Source: Treponema rectale (GTDB taxonomy: Bacteria > Spirochaetota > Spirochaetia > Treponematales > Treponemataceae). Taken from it: 64,000 bases of DNA. Location: assembly GCF_014202035.1 (NCBI RefSeq), contig NZ_JACHFR010000001.1, forward strand, positions 496,001 to 560,000, given 5' to 3'. This document shows positions 33,457 through 42,560 of the stretch, piece after piece; the first letter of the stretch is position 1, and every line of letters begins with the position of its first letter. The position numbers and the translations under genes are program-made. The notes beneath the pieces were generated by a model that was not told the DNA's origin, searched no databases, and saw nothing but the letters and a program-made list of their open reading frames with translations.

Positions 33457-34208
33457 GAGGACGCTCCTAAAAGTTCTGGTCTCAGGCAGTTCTTTTTCTG
33501 GTATTCGATGAACAGCCTGAAGGTTTCTTCATCCATAGCATTTAATTCCCGCCTTATGTAATCTGAAGGTCCGTCCGGAGAGAATATTTCTGTCTGAATA
33601 AGACCGGCATCGGAATCAAGCTGTTTTATGTCTTCCAGTGAAGTGTAGCTGTACAGTTCGTTTTCTTCATCCCTGCAGATAAATTCTTTTGATATGGAAC
33701 CGTTTTCCAGGCATTTCTGTATGTTCCCCTGAATGAATCCATAGGTAATTACTGCATATTCATTGAGCAGGTGTGCAGTAAAAATGAGCCCGCCTTTTTT
33801 TGTAATTCTTTTGGCCTCGTTCAGTGCTTTTAGTTTTTCCTTTCCGTGAAGATGATACAGCGGACCGAAAAGTATAGTTACGTCAAATTTTTCACTGTCC
33901 AGAAACGAGAGGTTTCTTGCATCTCCCTGCCAGCATTTTACTTTTTCATGCCTGTTAAGGAGTTTGTTCAGGTTGTTTTTTACGAGTTCTACAGCCGTAA
34001 CGTCATAGCCCATTCTGCTTAATGCGATGCTGTACCTTCCTGTTCCTGCTCCTATATCTGCAATCTTTATACTGTTTTTTTCCTGATTAAGCATTTCAAG
34101 GTGTTTTGTAATTCTGTAAAGGGCAACTTCAAATTCTACCGTTCCATGACGGGTTGTGAGACGGTGGTCTTCATTAAATTTATTGTAGTATTTTTCAAGT
34201 TCCGTCAT
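33429..34208 (-). CDS. Class I SAM-dependent methyltransferase
   Basis: 259 residues from the ATG at 34208, preceded by AAAGGA; an earlier in-frame ATG at 34235 lies inside the HPt gene and has no ribosome-binding site. SAM motif I is IADIGAGTGRYSIAL near residue 50, then TAVELVKNNL, CWQGDARNLSFL and VTILFGPLYHL. The substrate is not readable; small-molecule and tRNA methyltransferases share this fold. It starts 2 nt after the HPt stop, so the two are co-transcribed. Confidence 0.8.
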   Translation of the reverse strand: MTELEKYYNKFNEDHRLTTRHGTVEFEVALYRITKHLEMLNQEKNSIKIADIGAGTGRYSIALSRMGYDVTAVELVKNNLNKLLNRHEKVKCWQGDARNLSFLDSEKFDVTILFGPLYHLHGKEKLKALNEAKRITKKGGLIFTAHLLNEYAVITYGFIQGNIQKCLENGSISKEFICRDEENELYSYTSLEDIKQLDSDAGLIQTEIFSPDGPSDYIRRELNAMDEETFRLFIEYQKKNCLRPELLGASSHIVDVLRK

Positions 34209-34209
34209 G

Positions 34210-34560
34210 TTAATGTCCTTTACTGAGTGCTTCAACTGCTTTTTTTAATGCTTCCACAGCTTCTTTATGGCATTCAAGAAATTCTGAATTCAGTTTTGAT
34301 ATGTCGCCCTCTGTTTTTTTTCTGAGTACATCTTCCAGTTTCTGACCTGTGTGACTCAGCTTCTGAGCGGCCAGCTGTCTGGCAGCACCTTTGTAATAAT
34401 GGACATAAGATGCGGCTTTGGATAAATCTTCGGCTTCCAGTTGCTGCAGTTTTTCAGCTTCAGGGGGAATATCGTTAATGAAGGCTTCTGCCAGTTCAAT
34501 GAAAAATTCCGGTTCACCGCCTGTAAATTCAAGTGCGGCTTCTATATCAAGTATTTCCAT
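34210..34560 (-). CDS. HPt phosphotransfer domain protein
   Basis: 116 residues, an all-helical HPt domain. The phosphorylatable His is in YVHYYKGAARQL (HxxKG) near residue 56. It is preceded by EPEFFIELAEAFINDIP and followed by GQKLEDVLR, matching HPt layout. Such proteins relay phosphate between hybrid kinases and response regulators. Neither partner is seen in the window, so it is an orphan. It is divergent from lepB and followed by a methyltransferase gene. Confidence 0.8.
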   Translation of the reverse strand: MEILDIEAALEFTGGEPEFFIELAEAFINDIPPEAEKLQQLEAEDLSKAASYVHYYKGAARQLAAQKLSHTGQKLEDVLRKKTEGDISKLNSEFLECHKEAVEALKKAVEALSKGH

Positions 34561-34596
34561 GATATTCAGAGTGTAGTATAAGTAAAAAAAAGTTGC

Positions 34597-34602
34597 TATA
34601 AT
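34597..34602 (+). promoter_or_regulatory. Consensus -10 of the leaderless lepB promoter
   Basis: TATAAT ends 6 nt before the lepB ATG; the bases between are CTTTTT. A recognisable -35 is lacking at 17 bp. Confidence 0.65.
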
Positions 34603-34608
34603 CTTTTT

Positions 34609-36459
34609 ATGGAAAAGTTAAGACGTCTGATTGTAATCAATCTTTTTTTGAGCACTTTTTTTACATTACTTTGCATACCTTTTCATTTTGATGTGTCGGT
34701 TGCAGCGCTTCCTGTTTCTGCTGCATTTACTTTTCTGCTGTATGAGTTTTCTTTTAAGAAGCTTTTTAAGGAATCTTCTCCATCTGTCATCGGAATGGTG
34801 AGGAGATTCTTTCAGTATGAGCCTTTTGTATTTATAACGTCATTTGTACTTCTCAGGGCCGGTAATTTTGATGTTTATCTTGCTTTAGATATAATTTCGG
34901 CTGTTGTATGGACTGTACTTACAGTCTTTTCTTTTGTAATTCTTTTTTATCTTTCAGAAAAAAGGGTATGGAAGCTTTCTGAAAACTGGAAGCTTTATCA
35001 TGAGAGTCATCCGTCTGTAAAACCCCAGGGGGCTGCCCGCATAGGCATAGAAATTCTTGAATGGGTTGATGCCCTCATTCAGGCAGTATTTACTATCGTC
35101 CTTATAAATATTTTTCTATTCCAGCTTTATGAGATTCCTTCAGAAAGTATGGTTCCGGAATTTCTCGTAAAAGACAGGGTCGTAGTATTTAAAACTCTTG
35201 CCGGTCCTAAGTTTCCCTTAAGCCGTGCCGGACTGCCGTATATCGAAAGCTATGACAGGGGTGACATTGTTGTATTCCGCAATCCTCATTATTCAAATGA
35301 CAGAAAAAGTGAAGTAAAGACATTCATGAGTCAGTTTGTTTACATGTGTACGCTGACTCTGGTGAATATAAATACTGATGACAGGGGTGAAATAAAGGCT
35401 GATCCTCTTGTAAAACGCGTAACAGGTCTTCCCGGTGAGCAGATTATGCTTGTTGACGGGGAACTTTATGCAAGAAAGGACGGAACCCGTTTCAGTGCAG
35501 TAGGTGATTCTTCTTACGCCTGCTGGAATGCTGCTGCTGACAGAAAACTTTATGATTTGAATAAATCCATTCTGAAAATAGAAAAGCTTCCAATGTCTGG
35601 AATTACAAGAGAAGATATTTTTGATAAGAAGCGTATAACGCTGTCTGATGCTCTTCAAATTGAAAATTCCCTGGTGGAAATGACGGAAGAGGTAGAACGG
35701 CTCAGACGGAATCTTGATCTTGAAAGTGCAAAATTGGAATGCATGAGTCTTTCTGCTGAATTTTCAAGGTATGCGTCAGGTGGAAATGTAAAAGGAGATG
35801 TTTCATCTGTTATTGATTCATCAGCACTTTTAATGAATAATTTTTTCGATAATTCTTTTTTGTCATCCCTGGTCATAAAACTCAGACAGGTTGACGGCGG
35901 AAAAGAATGGTTTGATGCCTATATGAACAGCTGGCATAAGAATTTTACAAATCTTAATGAGTATAGGGAACTTGATGATAACGGTGAGCTTATTCTGGAA
36001 GGTCCTGCTCTTGCAGGAAGCAATCTGTATACGGATTCACTTTTGAGGCTTGACGTTATGATGAAACTTACAACAGGCCGTATAATGCTTGCCCGACTTA
36101 ATGGAAATGTTTCTGTTTTAACAGAGAATATTAGCGTTCTTGAAAAACTTTGCAATTACATACTTTTTATGGATCAGAGAAATATGGGACTGTTCCCTGC
36201 AAATAATGGTTCGGAAAGAAAGTACATACCGGAAGACTGTTATTTTATGATGGGAGACAACAGGTATAATTCTTTAGACATGAGGCATAGTTACGAACAT
36301 ACGGAAAAGCCTCTGTCAGAATTTGATGAATATTCTATCCGTTATATGTCTAACCTGGAACCTCAGTATGTTCATCGCAGCAGGATTCTTGGAAAAGCCA
36401 GTTTCCGCTTCTGGCCTATAAATAGAATAGGCTTTCCTGGCAGTTCATTGAGAAAATAA
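34609..36459 (+). CDS. lepB: Signal peptidase I with large insertion
   Basis: 616 residues, over twice the length of most signal peptidases. Four hydrophobic segments (about 8-24, 30-45, 74-115 and 155-173) precede the catalytic region. The nucleophile Ser180 is in IPSESMVPEF and the general base Lys269 in PLVKRVTGLPGEQ. The C-terminal box is MMGDNRYNSLDMRHS near residue 545. Between the lysine and this box lie some 200 extra residues, including a coiled-coil-like segment (EEVERLRRNLDLESAKLECM). It cleaves signal peptides of secreted proteins at the membrane surface. Its ATG is directly behind TATAAT with no ribosome-binding site. Confidence 0.93.
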   Translation: MEKLRRLIVINLFLSTFFTLLCIPFHFDVSVAALPVSAAFTFLLYEFSFKKLFKESSPSVIGMVRRFFQYEPFVFITSFVLLRAGNFDVYLALDIISAVVWTVLTVFSFVILFYLSEKRVWKLSENWKLYHESHPSVKPQGAARIGIEILEWVDALIQAVFTIVLINIFLFQLYEIPSESMVPEFLVKDRVVVFKTLAGPKFPLSRAGLPYIESYDRGDIVVFRNPHYSNDRKSEVKTFMSQFVYMCTLTLVNINTDDRGEIKADPLVKRVTGLPGEQIMLVDGELYARKDGTRFSAVGDSSYACWNAAADRKLYDLNKSILKIEKLPMSGITREDIFDKKRITLSDALQIENSLVEMTEEVERLRRNLDLESAKLECMSLSAEFSRYASGGNVKGDVSSVIDSSALLMNNFFDNSFLSSLVIKLRQVDGGKEWFDAYMNSWHKNFTNLNEYRELDDNGELILEGPALAGSNLYTDSLLRLDVMMKLTTGRIMLARLNGNVSVLTENISVLEKLCNYILFMDQRNMGLFPANNGSERKYIPEDCYFMMGDNRYNSLDMRHSYEHTEKPLSEFDEYSIRYMSNLEPQYVHRSRILGKASFRFWPINRIGFPGSSLRK

Positions 36460-36463
36460 AAAA

Positions 36464-36506
36464 AATCCGCAGTGAAAAGTTTTATTTTCATTGCGGATTA
36501 TTTTTT
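36464..36506. terminator. Bidirectional terminator between lepB and secA
   Basis: AATCCGCAGTGAAAA (36464-36478) pairs with TTTTCATTGCGGATT (36485-36499), flanked by A-rich and T-rich runs on the two sides. Confidence 0.9.
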
Positions 36507-36536
36507 ATACTTTTTTTACACTAATTACAAACAGTA

Positions 36537-39326
36537 TTAAGCATTCTTTCCATGACACTGCTTATACTTTTTACCGCTTCCGCATGGACAAGGATCGTTT
36601 CTTCCTACTTTTGGAAGTGTTCTCATTATAGTTACATTCTGTCCCTGTCTGCCGGTTTTCATGGCACTGTTTGCTGCCTGTGACCTTGCATCTCGTGCAT
36701 TGAAAGCCCTCTGCGGGGTAATTGCAGACTGAGCTTCTTTATGCTCTGCATTCATATTCTGAATTGTTTTAGGAGCCTGTCTCTGCATTCCTGCCGGCTG
36801 AATCTGAACTTTAACCTTAAATATCCTGCTTGTAACTGAATCGCGGATGTTGTCAAGCATGGCATCAAACTGGTTGAAACCATCAATCTTATATTCTGTA
36901 AGAGGATTTTTGCTTCCGTAAGAGCGGAGATGAACGGCTTCTCTGAGGGAATCAAGATATTCAAGCTGGTCAAGCCACTGTTTATCGATACGCTGTACAT
37001 ACTGGTATCTGATGAACATATTGAGGTTTGCCTTGCCTACAAGAAGTTCCTTTTGTGTTATATCATTCTGCAGGGCGGCAATGACGGTTTCTTCATCGGT
37101 TGGAACAGTTTCGAATTCAAGACCGAATGTATTCTTAAGGTTTTCTGCAAGTGCGTTTTCTGCAGAACCGTCTTTAGAACCTCTGCGCTCGGATTCATAA
37201 ATTTCAAATATTTCTGAAACTTTATCACGGGCGTTATTCATTACACGAGTGCTTAAATCTTCATCGAGAAGAATTTCATCCCTCTGTTCATAGATAAATG
37301 AACGCTGCTTGTTAAGTACGTCATCATAGTCGAGGAGGTTTTTACGGATCTCAAAGTTACGTTCTTCAACTTTATGCTGTGCGCGGGCAATTGATTTGTT
37401 GAGCCAAGGGTGATTGATAGGTTCATCATCCTTCATGCCGATACCGGCCATGATTTTTTTCATGCGTTCTCCGCCGAAAAGCCTCATGAGGTCATCATCC
37501 ATGGAAATATAGAACTTACTTCTTCCCGGATCTCCCTGACGTCCTGAACGTCCTCTGAGCTGGTTGTCAATACGTCTTGATTCATGTCTTTCAGAACCGA
37601 TGACATAAAGACCGCCGAGGTTTTTAACTTCCTCATAATCTTTCTGCCACTGTTCCTTTTCTATTGCCAGTGCTGCCTCATACTGTTCCTGAGTTGCTCC
37701 TGTACCGGCTCTCTTGCGTGCCCTCATTTCAGGTGAGCCGCCAAGTTTAATGTCTGTACCGCGTCCGGCCATGTTTGTAGCTACTGTAACGGAACCTTTT
37801 GCTCCGGCTTCTGCGATGATAAGGGCTTCCCTTGCGTGGTTCTTTGCATTGAGGACTTCATGCCTGATGCCTTTTCGGGTAAGGAGGGCAGAAAGATGCT
37901 CTGATTTTTCTACGGATATCGTACCTACAAGAACCGGCTGTCCTTTTTTATGAGCTTCCTCGATTTCCTTTACGATGGCATTCCATTTTGCATCTTCATT
38001 GAGGTAAACTTCATCATTTTCATCAATGCGTGCTACAGGCTTGTTTGTCGGTATAGCAACAACATCGAGATTATAGATTCTGCTGAATTCCACAGCTTCT
38101 GTCTGGGCTGTACCGGTCATTCCGGAAAGCTTGTCGTACATGCGGAAGAAGTTCTGGAAGGTTATGGTAGCAAGGGTTCTGTTGCGCTGTGCAATCTTAA
38201 GGTGTTCTTTTGCTTCGATTGCCTGGTGGAGACCGTCACCGTAACGTCTTCCTTCAAGAATGCGTCCGGTAAATTCGTCTACAATCTGAACCTGACCGTC
38301 ACGGACTACATAGTCAACATCTTCATGATAGAGAACATGAGCACGCAGGGCCTGTGTAAAATAGTGTACGTATTCAAAGTTTTCTTCATCAAAAACACTT
38401 GTTCCTTCCGCGATAAGTCCATGTTTGTGAAGGATGTCGTTGATCTTGTTCATTCCTTTGTCAGTGAAAGAAATGCGCTTCGATTTTTCATCAATTTTGT
38501 AGTCCCCTTTAAGGGCAGCCCTTTCTTCAGGCAACATCTGGACTTCATCCGGATAATCCTTGGTCTTAGGGTCCTTTTCCATTTCCTCAAACTGATCAAC
38601 GTATTTATCAACTTCGTGATACTTGTATGTATCATCTTCACCCTGACCGGAAATGATGAGAGGAGTTCTTGCTTCATCTATGAGTATGGAGTCGATTTCG
38701 TCAACGATACAGAAGTTGAATCCCCTCTGAACTTTACGGCTTGCATCAACCTGCATGTTGTCACGGAGATAGTCAAAGCCAAGTTCATTGTTTGTTCCGT
38801 AGGTAAGGTCGCAGGCATAGGCTGCTTTGCGGGCTTCATAGTCCATGTTGCTGAGAATGCAGCCGACGCTCTGTCCGAGGAAGCGGTATACCCGTCCCAT
38901 CCACTGGCTGTCGCGTTCTGCAAGGTAGTCGTTTACGGTAACGATGTGGACTCCTTTTCCGCTTAAAGAATTAAGGTATGCGGCACAGACGCACATGAGG
39001 GTTTTACCTTCTCCGGTTTTCATTTCAGTGATGCGTCCGGAATTCAATACGAGGGAACCCATAAGCTGGCACGGATAGGCTCTTTCGCCTAAAACTCTTT
39101 TTGCAGCTTCTCTGGCAAGGGCAAATGCATCTATAAGGATATCGTCAAGGGTTTCACCCTTAGAAAGGCGTTCTTTTAAAATTTTAGTCTGTTCCGGAAA
39201 CTGGTCATCCGTAAAGGACTGAGCCCATGCTTCACGTTTTTCAATCTCAGCAACCACAGGTCTGAGGGCTTTTACATCGCGTTCATTTTGTGAACCGAAA
39301 ATCAGTGTAAGTAACTTATCAAACAT
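36537..39326 (-). CDS. secA: Preprotein translocase ATPase SecA
   Basis: 929 residues, full length. Walker [12 protein letters not shown] near residue 100, DEAD-type Walker [22 protein letters not shown], and helicase motif [18 protein letters not shown]. The C-terminal zinc-binding motif is [14 protein letters not shown]. It drives secretory proteins through SecYEG. The ATG is 8 nt after a TATATT -10 with no Shine-Dalgarno. The -35 of this promoter is shared, as a palindrome, with that of the divergent lipoprotein gene. Confidence 0.98.
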   Translation of the reverse strand: MFDKLLTLIFGSQNERDVKALRPVVAEIEKREAWAQSFTDDQFPEQTKILKERLSKGETLDDILIDAFALAREAAKRVLGERAYPCQLMGSLVLNSGRITEMKTGEGKTLMCVCAAYLNSLSGKGVHIVTVNDYLAERDSQWMGRVYRFLGQSVGCILSNMDYEARKAAYACDLTYGTNNELGFDYLRDNMQVDASRKVQRGFNFCIVDEIDSILIDEARTPLIISGQGEDDTYKYHEVDKYVDQFEEMEKDPKTKDYPDEVQMLPEERAALKGDYKIDEKSKRISFTDKGMNKINDILHKHGLIAEGTSVFDEENFEYVHYFTQALRAHVLYHEDVDYVVRDGQVQIVDEFTGRILEGRRYGDGLHQAIEAKEHLKIAQRNRTLATITFQNFFRMYDKLSGMTGTAQTEAVEFSRIYNLDVVAIPTNKPVARIDENDEVYLNEDAKWNAIVKEIEEAHKKGQPVLVGTISVEKSEHLSALLTRKGIRHEVLNAKNHAREALIIAEAGAKGSVTVATNMAGRGTDIKLGGSPEMRARKRAGTGATQEQYEAALAIEKEQWQKDYEEVKNLGGLYVIGSERHESRRIDNQLRGRSGRQGDPGRSKFYISMDDDLMRLFGGERMKKIMAGIGMKDDEPINHPWLNKSIARAQHKVEERNFEIRKNLLDYDDVLNKQRSFIYEQRDEILLDEDLSTRVMNNARDKVSEIFEIYESERRGSKDGSAENALAENLKNTFGLEFETVPTDEETVIAALQNDITQKELLVGKANLNMFIRYQYVQRIDKQWLDQLEYLDSLREAVHLRSYGSKNPLTEYKIDGFNQFDAMLDNIRDSVTSRIFKVKVQIQPAGMQRQAPKTIQNMNAEHKEAQSAITPQRAFNARDARSQAANSAMKTGRQGQNVTIMRTLPKVGRNDPCPCGSGKKYKQCHGKNA

Positions 39327-39334
39327 AATGAAGA

Positions 39335-39363
39335 AATATACTCGATTTTATCTGAATTGACAA
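39335..39363 (-). promoter_or_regulatory. Predicted leaderless secA promoter
   Basis: TTGTCA (39363-39358), a 17-bp spacer and TATATT (39340-39335). The -10 ends 8 nt before the ATG. The -35 overlaps, on the opposite strand, that of the divergent gene. Confidence 0.75.
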
Positions 39364-39385
39364 TATAAATAGGTTTCTTTATTCT
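39357..39385 (+). promoter_or_regulatory. Predicted leaderless promoter of the lipoprotein gene
   Basis: TTGACA (39357-39362), a 17-bp spacer and TATTCT (39380-39385). The -10 ends 7 nt before the ATG. It shares the TTGACAA/TTGTCAA core with the secA promoter. Confidence 0.7.
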
Positions 39386-39392
39386 CTATTAT

Positions 39393-40619
39393 ATGCAATT
39401 AAAAATAAATGCGCTGTCAGTGATCGTAGTTCTCAGCTGTACATTTTTTTCCTGCAGCAGGGAAAAGGTTGTAGAAAATGTTCCCAGGGAGGAGCTGTTC
39501 AGCCTGAATTATGGAAATTTTGAAGATGAAATAAACCTGTTTTCTCTTTCTGATGTAGGAGAAATAAATACTTCCCTCGTTATGCACGAAGGTTTTTTCT
39601 ATATTGCAAACGGTGAAGCCGGTAAAATAATGAAAATGAACAGTTACGGTGACCTGCTTACCCTTTATTTTAATGAAGATATTAATCCTGTTCCTTCAGT
39701 TCAGGCAGGAATTTCAGGATCAAATGCAACCAGAAAATCCATTTCATATCCGTTTAACAGCATTTCTTCAATAGCAGTTGATTCAAGACAGTATCTTTAC
39801 GTTGTGGACCGTCTTCCTCCTGAAAGAGTTGAATATGATTCCAATACCAAAGAGATTCTCGGACAGGTTGTCCTCAGATTTGACGATGAGGGAAACTTTC
39901 TTGATTACTTCGGTCAGCAGGGCCGGGGTGCACTTCCGTTTGCTTATATCCGGAATATTTATGTAACACGGCATCGGGAACTTGTAGTTATCTGTAAATC
40001 TGACGACAGTAATGTGGGAGAAACTGTATACTGGTTTTCTTCGGAAGGCTTTCTTCTTACAAAGCTTCAGATAAATTCAAAAAATGTCCCTAACCCGGTT
40101 GATCCTGAAGGAAATGAATCTTTTGTAGCCATTGAAAATGTTGTTCCTGGATATGATGACAGGATGCTTTACCTGAGCATCAATTATTACCGTAATTATG
40201 TTGATGAAGCCAGTCGCGTTCAGTCTGGAATTGAATATATTTCCACGTATCTCTATTCCCTTGACGTTGAGACAGGAATCTTTGACGAGGGAATTGAAGT
40301 GCCGAGTGATTATTACGAAGTAGCCGGTGATTATTCAAAGCATGAATTTAACGTTCCCTATGAGTTTATGGGGGTAACTGCTACAGGCTGGGCTTTTTAT
40401 GTTAACAGCATTGATGCCGGCCTTAATGTTCAGATGGTGCAGCTTAACGGCCAGCATATTCTTAAGCGCGTGCTGACATTTGACAGGTACAGAAGTCTTT
40501 TCTATGCCCTGAATCTCAGTGAGACTGGAGTAATATCTGCACTGATTGGTAATAAGGAAAAAGCTTCTTTCTGCTGGTGGAGGACGGATTCTCTTATAAA
40601 GGCTGCAATCAAGAATTGA
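39393..40619 (+). CDS. Lipoprotein, probable beta-propeller fold
   Basis: 408 residues. The signal peptide ends TFFSCSREK, a lipobox with Cys21. The mature part shows repeated four-stranded-type segments: FYIANGEAGKIMKMNSYGD, SIAVDSRQYLYVVDRLPPE and VVICKSDDSNVGETVYWFSSEG. These are typical of NHL/six-bladed propeller lipoproteins. It is probably a periplasmic or outer-membrane scaffold. It faces secA across a 66-bp gap, and a membrane protein gene follows at 40642. Confidence 0.68.
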   Translation: MQLKINALSVIVVLSCTFFSCSREKVVENVPREELFSLNYGNFEDEINLFSLSDVGEINTSLVMHEGFFYIANGEAGKIMKMNSYGDLLTLYFNEDINPVPSVQAGISGSNATRKSISYPFNSISSIAVDSRQYLYVVDRLPPERVEYDSNTKEILGQVVLRFDDEGNFLDYFGQQGRGALPFAYIRNIYVTRHRELVVICKSDDSNVGETVYWFSSEGFLLTKLQINSKNVPNPVDPEGNESFVAIENVVPGYDDRMLYLSINYYRNYVDEASRVQSGIEYISTYLYSLDVETGIFDEGIEVPSDYYEVAGDYSKHEFNVPYEFMGVTATGWAFYVNSIDAGLNVQMVQLNGQHILKRVLTFDRYRSLFYALNLSETGVISALIGNKEKASFCWWRTDSLIKAAIKN

Positions 40620-40641
40620 CGGCTTATTGAACGGATGTCTG

Positions 40642-41202
40642 ATGGAACGAAAATCTGTTATAGAACAACGGGAAACATCGGAAGATGTTGTTTTTCACTA
40701 TAAAAAAGGCTCTTTCAGGGAAAAGGAAAGCGAGGAAGTAAGGAATCTTGCTACCGGTAAAACTGCTATAAGCAGCGGTTTTTTTAAATCTCTTGTTGCA
40801 ACGAAGGGAAACCGGTTTATGTTCATAGCTCTGGTTATAATGTTTGCCTTAAGCGGAATTATATGGTTTTTTAATTCTTCACCGGAAACTGACGTACTTG
40901 AAAAATTTACCGTAACAGTGTCTGCCTTCTCCTATGAGGATAAAGTTTTTGCTAAAGTTGAATTCAGACCGTCCCGAAATGGTAAGGTAACAGAGGATCA
41001 GAAGTTTTCAATTCATTATGATGCTGTTAATGTTGATGATGCCCTTCAGAATTCAGGCGACTGTGAGTTTGTATATACAGCCGGCGGTGAAGGCAGTCAG
41101 TATGCAACTTTCTGGCTCATGGATTATGACATAAAGAAAGTGCTTTGTACTGTATCAGACGGAGAAAGAAAAACAAATGTAAGCTGTACCGTGGTACGCT
41201 GA
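40642..41202 (+). CDS. Single-pass membrane protein
   Basis: 186 residues from the ATG at 40642; an upstream TTG at 40627 in the same frame is less likely. A cytoplasmic N-terminus rich in charged residues is followed by a transmembrane helix (about 55-75, FMFIALVIMFALSGIIWFF). An extracytoplasmic beta-rich domain follows (FTVTVSAFSYEDKVFAKVEF...). The protein is unrecognised. It follows the propeller lipoprotein by 22 nt and probably works with it. Confidence 0.6.
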   Translation: MERKSVIEQRETSEDVVFHYKKGSFREKESEEVRNLATGKTAISSGFFKSLVATKGNRFMFIALVIMFALSGIIWFFNSSPETDVLEKFTVTVSAFSYEDKVFAKVEFRPSRNGKVTEDQKFSIHYDAVNVDDALQNSGDCEFVYTAGGEGSQYATFWLMDYDIKKVLCTVSDGERKTNVSCTVVR

Positions 41203-41218
41203 ATCGTGGAGATTTTTA

Positions 41219-41248
41219 TTGACAAGGAATATTGTTTTATTACATACT
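41219..41248 (+). promoter_or_regulatory. Predicted promoter upstream of the AraC gene
   Basis: TTGACA followed at 16-18 bp by TACATA or CATACT. Transcription from here would enter the terminator hairpin at 41260 before reaching the AraC gene. Confidence 0.5.
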
Positions 41249-41259
41249 TTAAAGTGCAC

Positions 41260-41307
41260 AACGACGTGAACGCCAGATATCAGGTCTGGTGTTTTCGTCG
41301 TTTTTTT
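41260..41307 (+). terminator. Terminator or attenuator ahead of the AraC gene
   Basis: AACGACG (41260-41266) pairs with CGTCGTT (41296-41302); a second inner pairing is CCAGA/TCTGG. T residues follow. It lies 26 bp before the ATG at 41328, after a promoter and before a strong AAGGAGGTGA site. It may end the upstream operon or attenuate the regulator's own mRNA. Confidence 0.7.
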
Positions 41308-41327
41308 ATTTTATAAGGAGGTGAGCC

Positions 41328-42131
41328 ATGTACGACGATGATGAGTTTCATATTGTTTCAGTTCAGCCTTACGTTGTATTCTGCGCTGGGCAGCTGTATC
41401 GTCATGTTACGGACTGCATAGGGCTCACGTATTTTTATTCCTTTGCAGCTGCCGAAAAAGACCTTCATATTCCTGTTCTGGCAGATGGCTGCAGTGACAT
41501 ACTTTTTATTTACAGGGACGGAAAAGTTTTTACTGAAGTTTTATATACTGCAGGCGGTACAAAGTTTATCGATGTAAAAAAGGGCAGTGACTGCTTTGGC
41601 GTCAGATTTATGCCTGGAGAAAACCCGTGCCTTGATTATTCCTCCGGAGAAAAACTGAAGGATTCAGGGCTTCTTTTAAGGCTTGAACAGAAAATGTCTC
41701 AGGAAACGACTTTTATTCCCAGAATGTGTGCTTTTCTTGAGGAGTACCGTACTGAGTTTAAGGATTCTGTTCCTGCTCAGAAAAAACTCTTCCGTCAGAT
41801 AATCAGGCTTATTGCAGAAAAAAAAGGTATTCTTAAAATAAGCGAGCTGGAAGTTCTTACCGGATATTCTGCCAGGTACATAAACCACATTTTTGAAAAT
41901 CAGGCCGGTATAAGCGCCAAACAGTTCTGTAAATGTATAAAAATGCACCTTATACTCCAGGCTTTAAGCACCGGAACAGAAATTTCATTTTCTAAAATTT
42001 CTTCTGAATATAAATTTTATGATCAGGCTCATTTCATTCATGAATTTAAGGAGTTTACCGGAAAAACTCCCGGAGAATATGCATCAGCCGTAGAAGAATC
42101 TTTGTATTCTGACTGTATAGTTGATGTATGA
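41328..42131 (+). CDS. AraC-family transcriptional regulator
   Basis: 267 residues. A C-terminal double HTH of AraC type (about 165-255): LEVLTGYSARYINHIFENQAGISAKQF and FYDQAHFIHEFKEFTGKTPGEY. The N-terminal domain (about 1-135) contains YFYSFAAAEKDLHIPVLADGCSDILFIY, resembling the sensory domain of AraC proteins whose ligand is usually unknown. It is likely cytoplasmic and DNA-binding. A strong AGGAGGTGA precedes the ATG. Confidence 0.88.
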   Translation: MYDDDEFHIVSVQPYVVFCAGQLYRHVTDCIGLTYFYSFAAAEKDLHIPVLADGCSDILFIYRDGKVFTEVLYTAGGTKFIDVKKGSDCFGVRFMPGENPCLDYSSGEKLKDSGLLLRLEQKMSQETTFIPRMCAFLEEYRTEFKDSVPAQKKLFRQIIRLIAEKKGILKISELEVLTGYSARYINHIFENQAGISAKQFCKCIKMHLILQALSTGTEISFSKISSEYKFYDQAHFIHEFKEFTGKTPGEYASAVEESLYSDCIVDV

Positions 42132-42156
42132 CATACTGTCTGAGAGCCGCATTTAA

Positions 42157-42185
42157 TTGACTTCAACGCTGATAACAATTAGAAT
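42157..42185 (+). promoter_or_regulatory. Predicted leaderless bactofilin promoter
   Basis: TTGACT, a 17-bp spacer and TAGAAT. The -10 ends 6 nt before the ATG, leaving no room for a leader. Confidence 0.75.
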
Positions 42186-42191
42186 GAATCT

Positions 42192-42554
42192 ATGTTTGAT
42201 GAAAAAGATATAGCACAGTTTGAGATAGAAGAAGAAGATTTTGATACGGTCATGGCAAGTGACATTACTTTTAACGGCCGCATCAGGTTTTCAAGACCTT
42301 TTATGATTAAGGGTAAAGTTACCGGTATCATAGATGCTACAAGTAATCTCCTTATAGATACAACTGCGGAAGTTAATGCAGATATTACGGCTGAGCGAAT
42401 TCTTGTCCGGGGTAAGGTAAAAGGAAACATAACTGGAAATTCTCTTGTTTATGTAACTTCGTCAGGTTCTGTGGATGGTGATATTTCTTCTGCACAGGTT
42501 GTTCTTGAGCCGGGAAGTCAGTTTTCCGGAAAGTGTACGATGTCTTCAAAATAG
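42192..42554 (+). CDS. Bactofilin (polymer-forming cytoskeletal protein)
   Basis: 120 residues. A single bactofilin beta-helix core (about 22-112) carries the short strand repeats FNGRIRFSRPFMIKGKVTG, LLIDTTAEVNADITAERILVRGKVKGNITG and GSVDGDISS. Bactofilins polymerise without nucleotide and organise cell-wall enzymes and cell shape. The N-terminus (1-21) is acidic. The start codon sits immediately behind a promoter. It is followed by an exported TPR gene and then mtaB. Confidence 0.88.
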   Translation: MFDEKDIAQFEIEEEDFDTVMASDITFNGRIRFSRPFMIKGKVTGIIDATSNLLIDTTAEVNADITAERILVRGKVKGNITGNSLVYVTSSGSVDGDISSAQVVLEPGSQFSGKCTMSSK

Positions 42555-42560
42555 GATTGC

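Noticed and set aside
37950-38966. 338-residue plus-strand reading frame inside secA
   Set aside because: It is antisense to the conserved secA frame, has no ribosome-binding site, and its Phe/Val-rich, low-complexity composition is what the complement of a coding strand gives.
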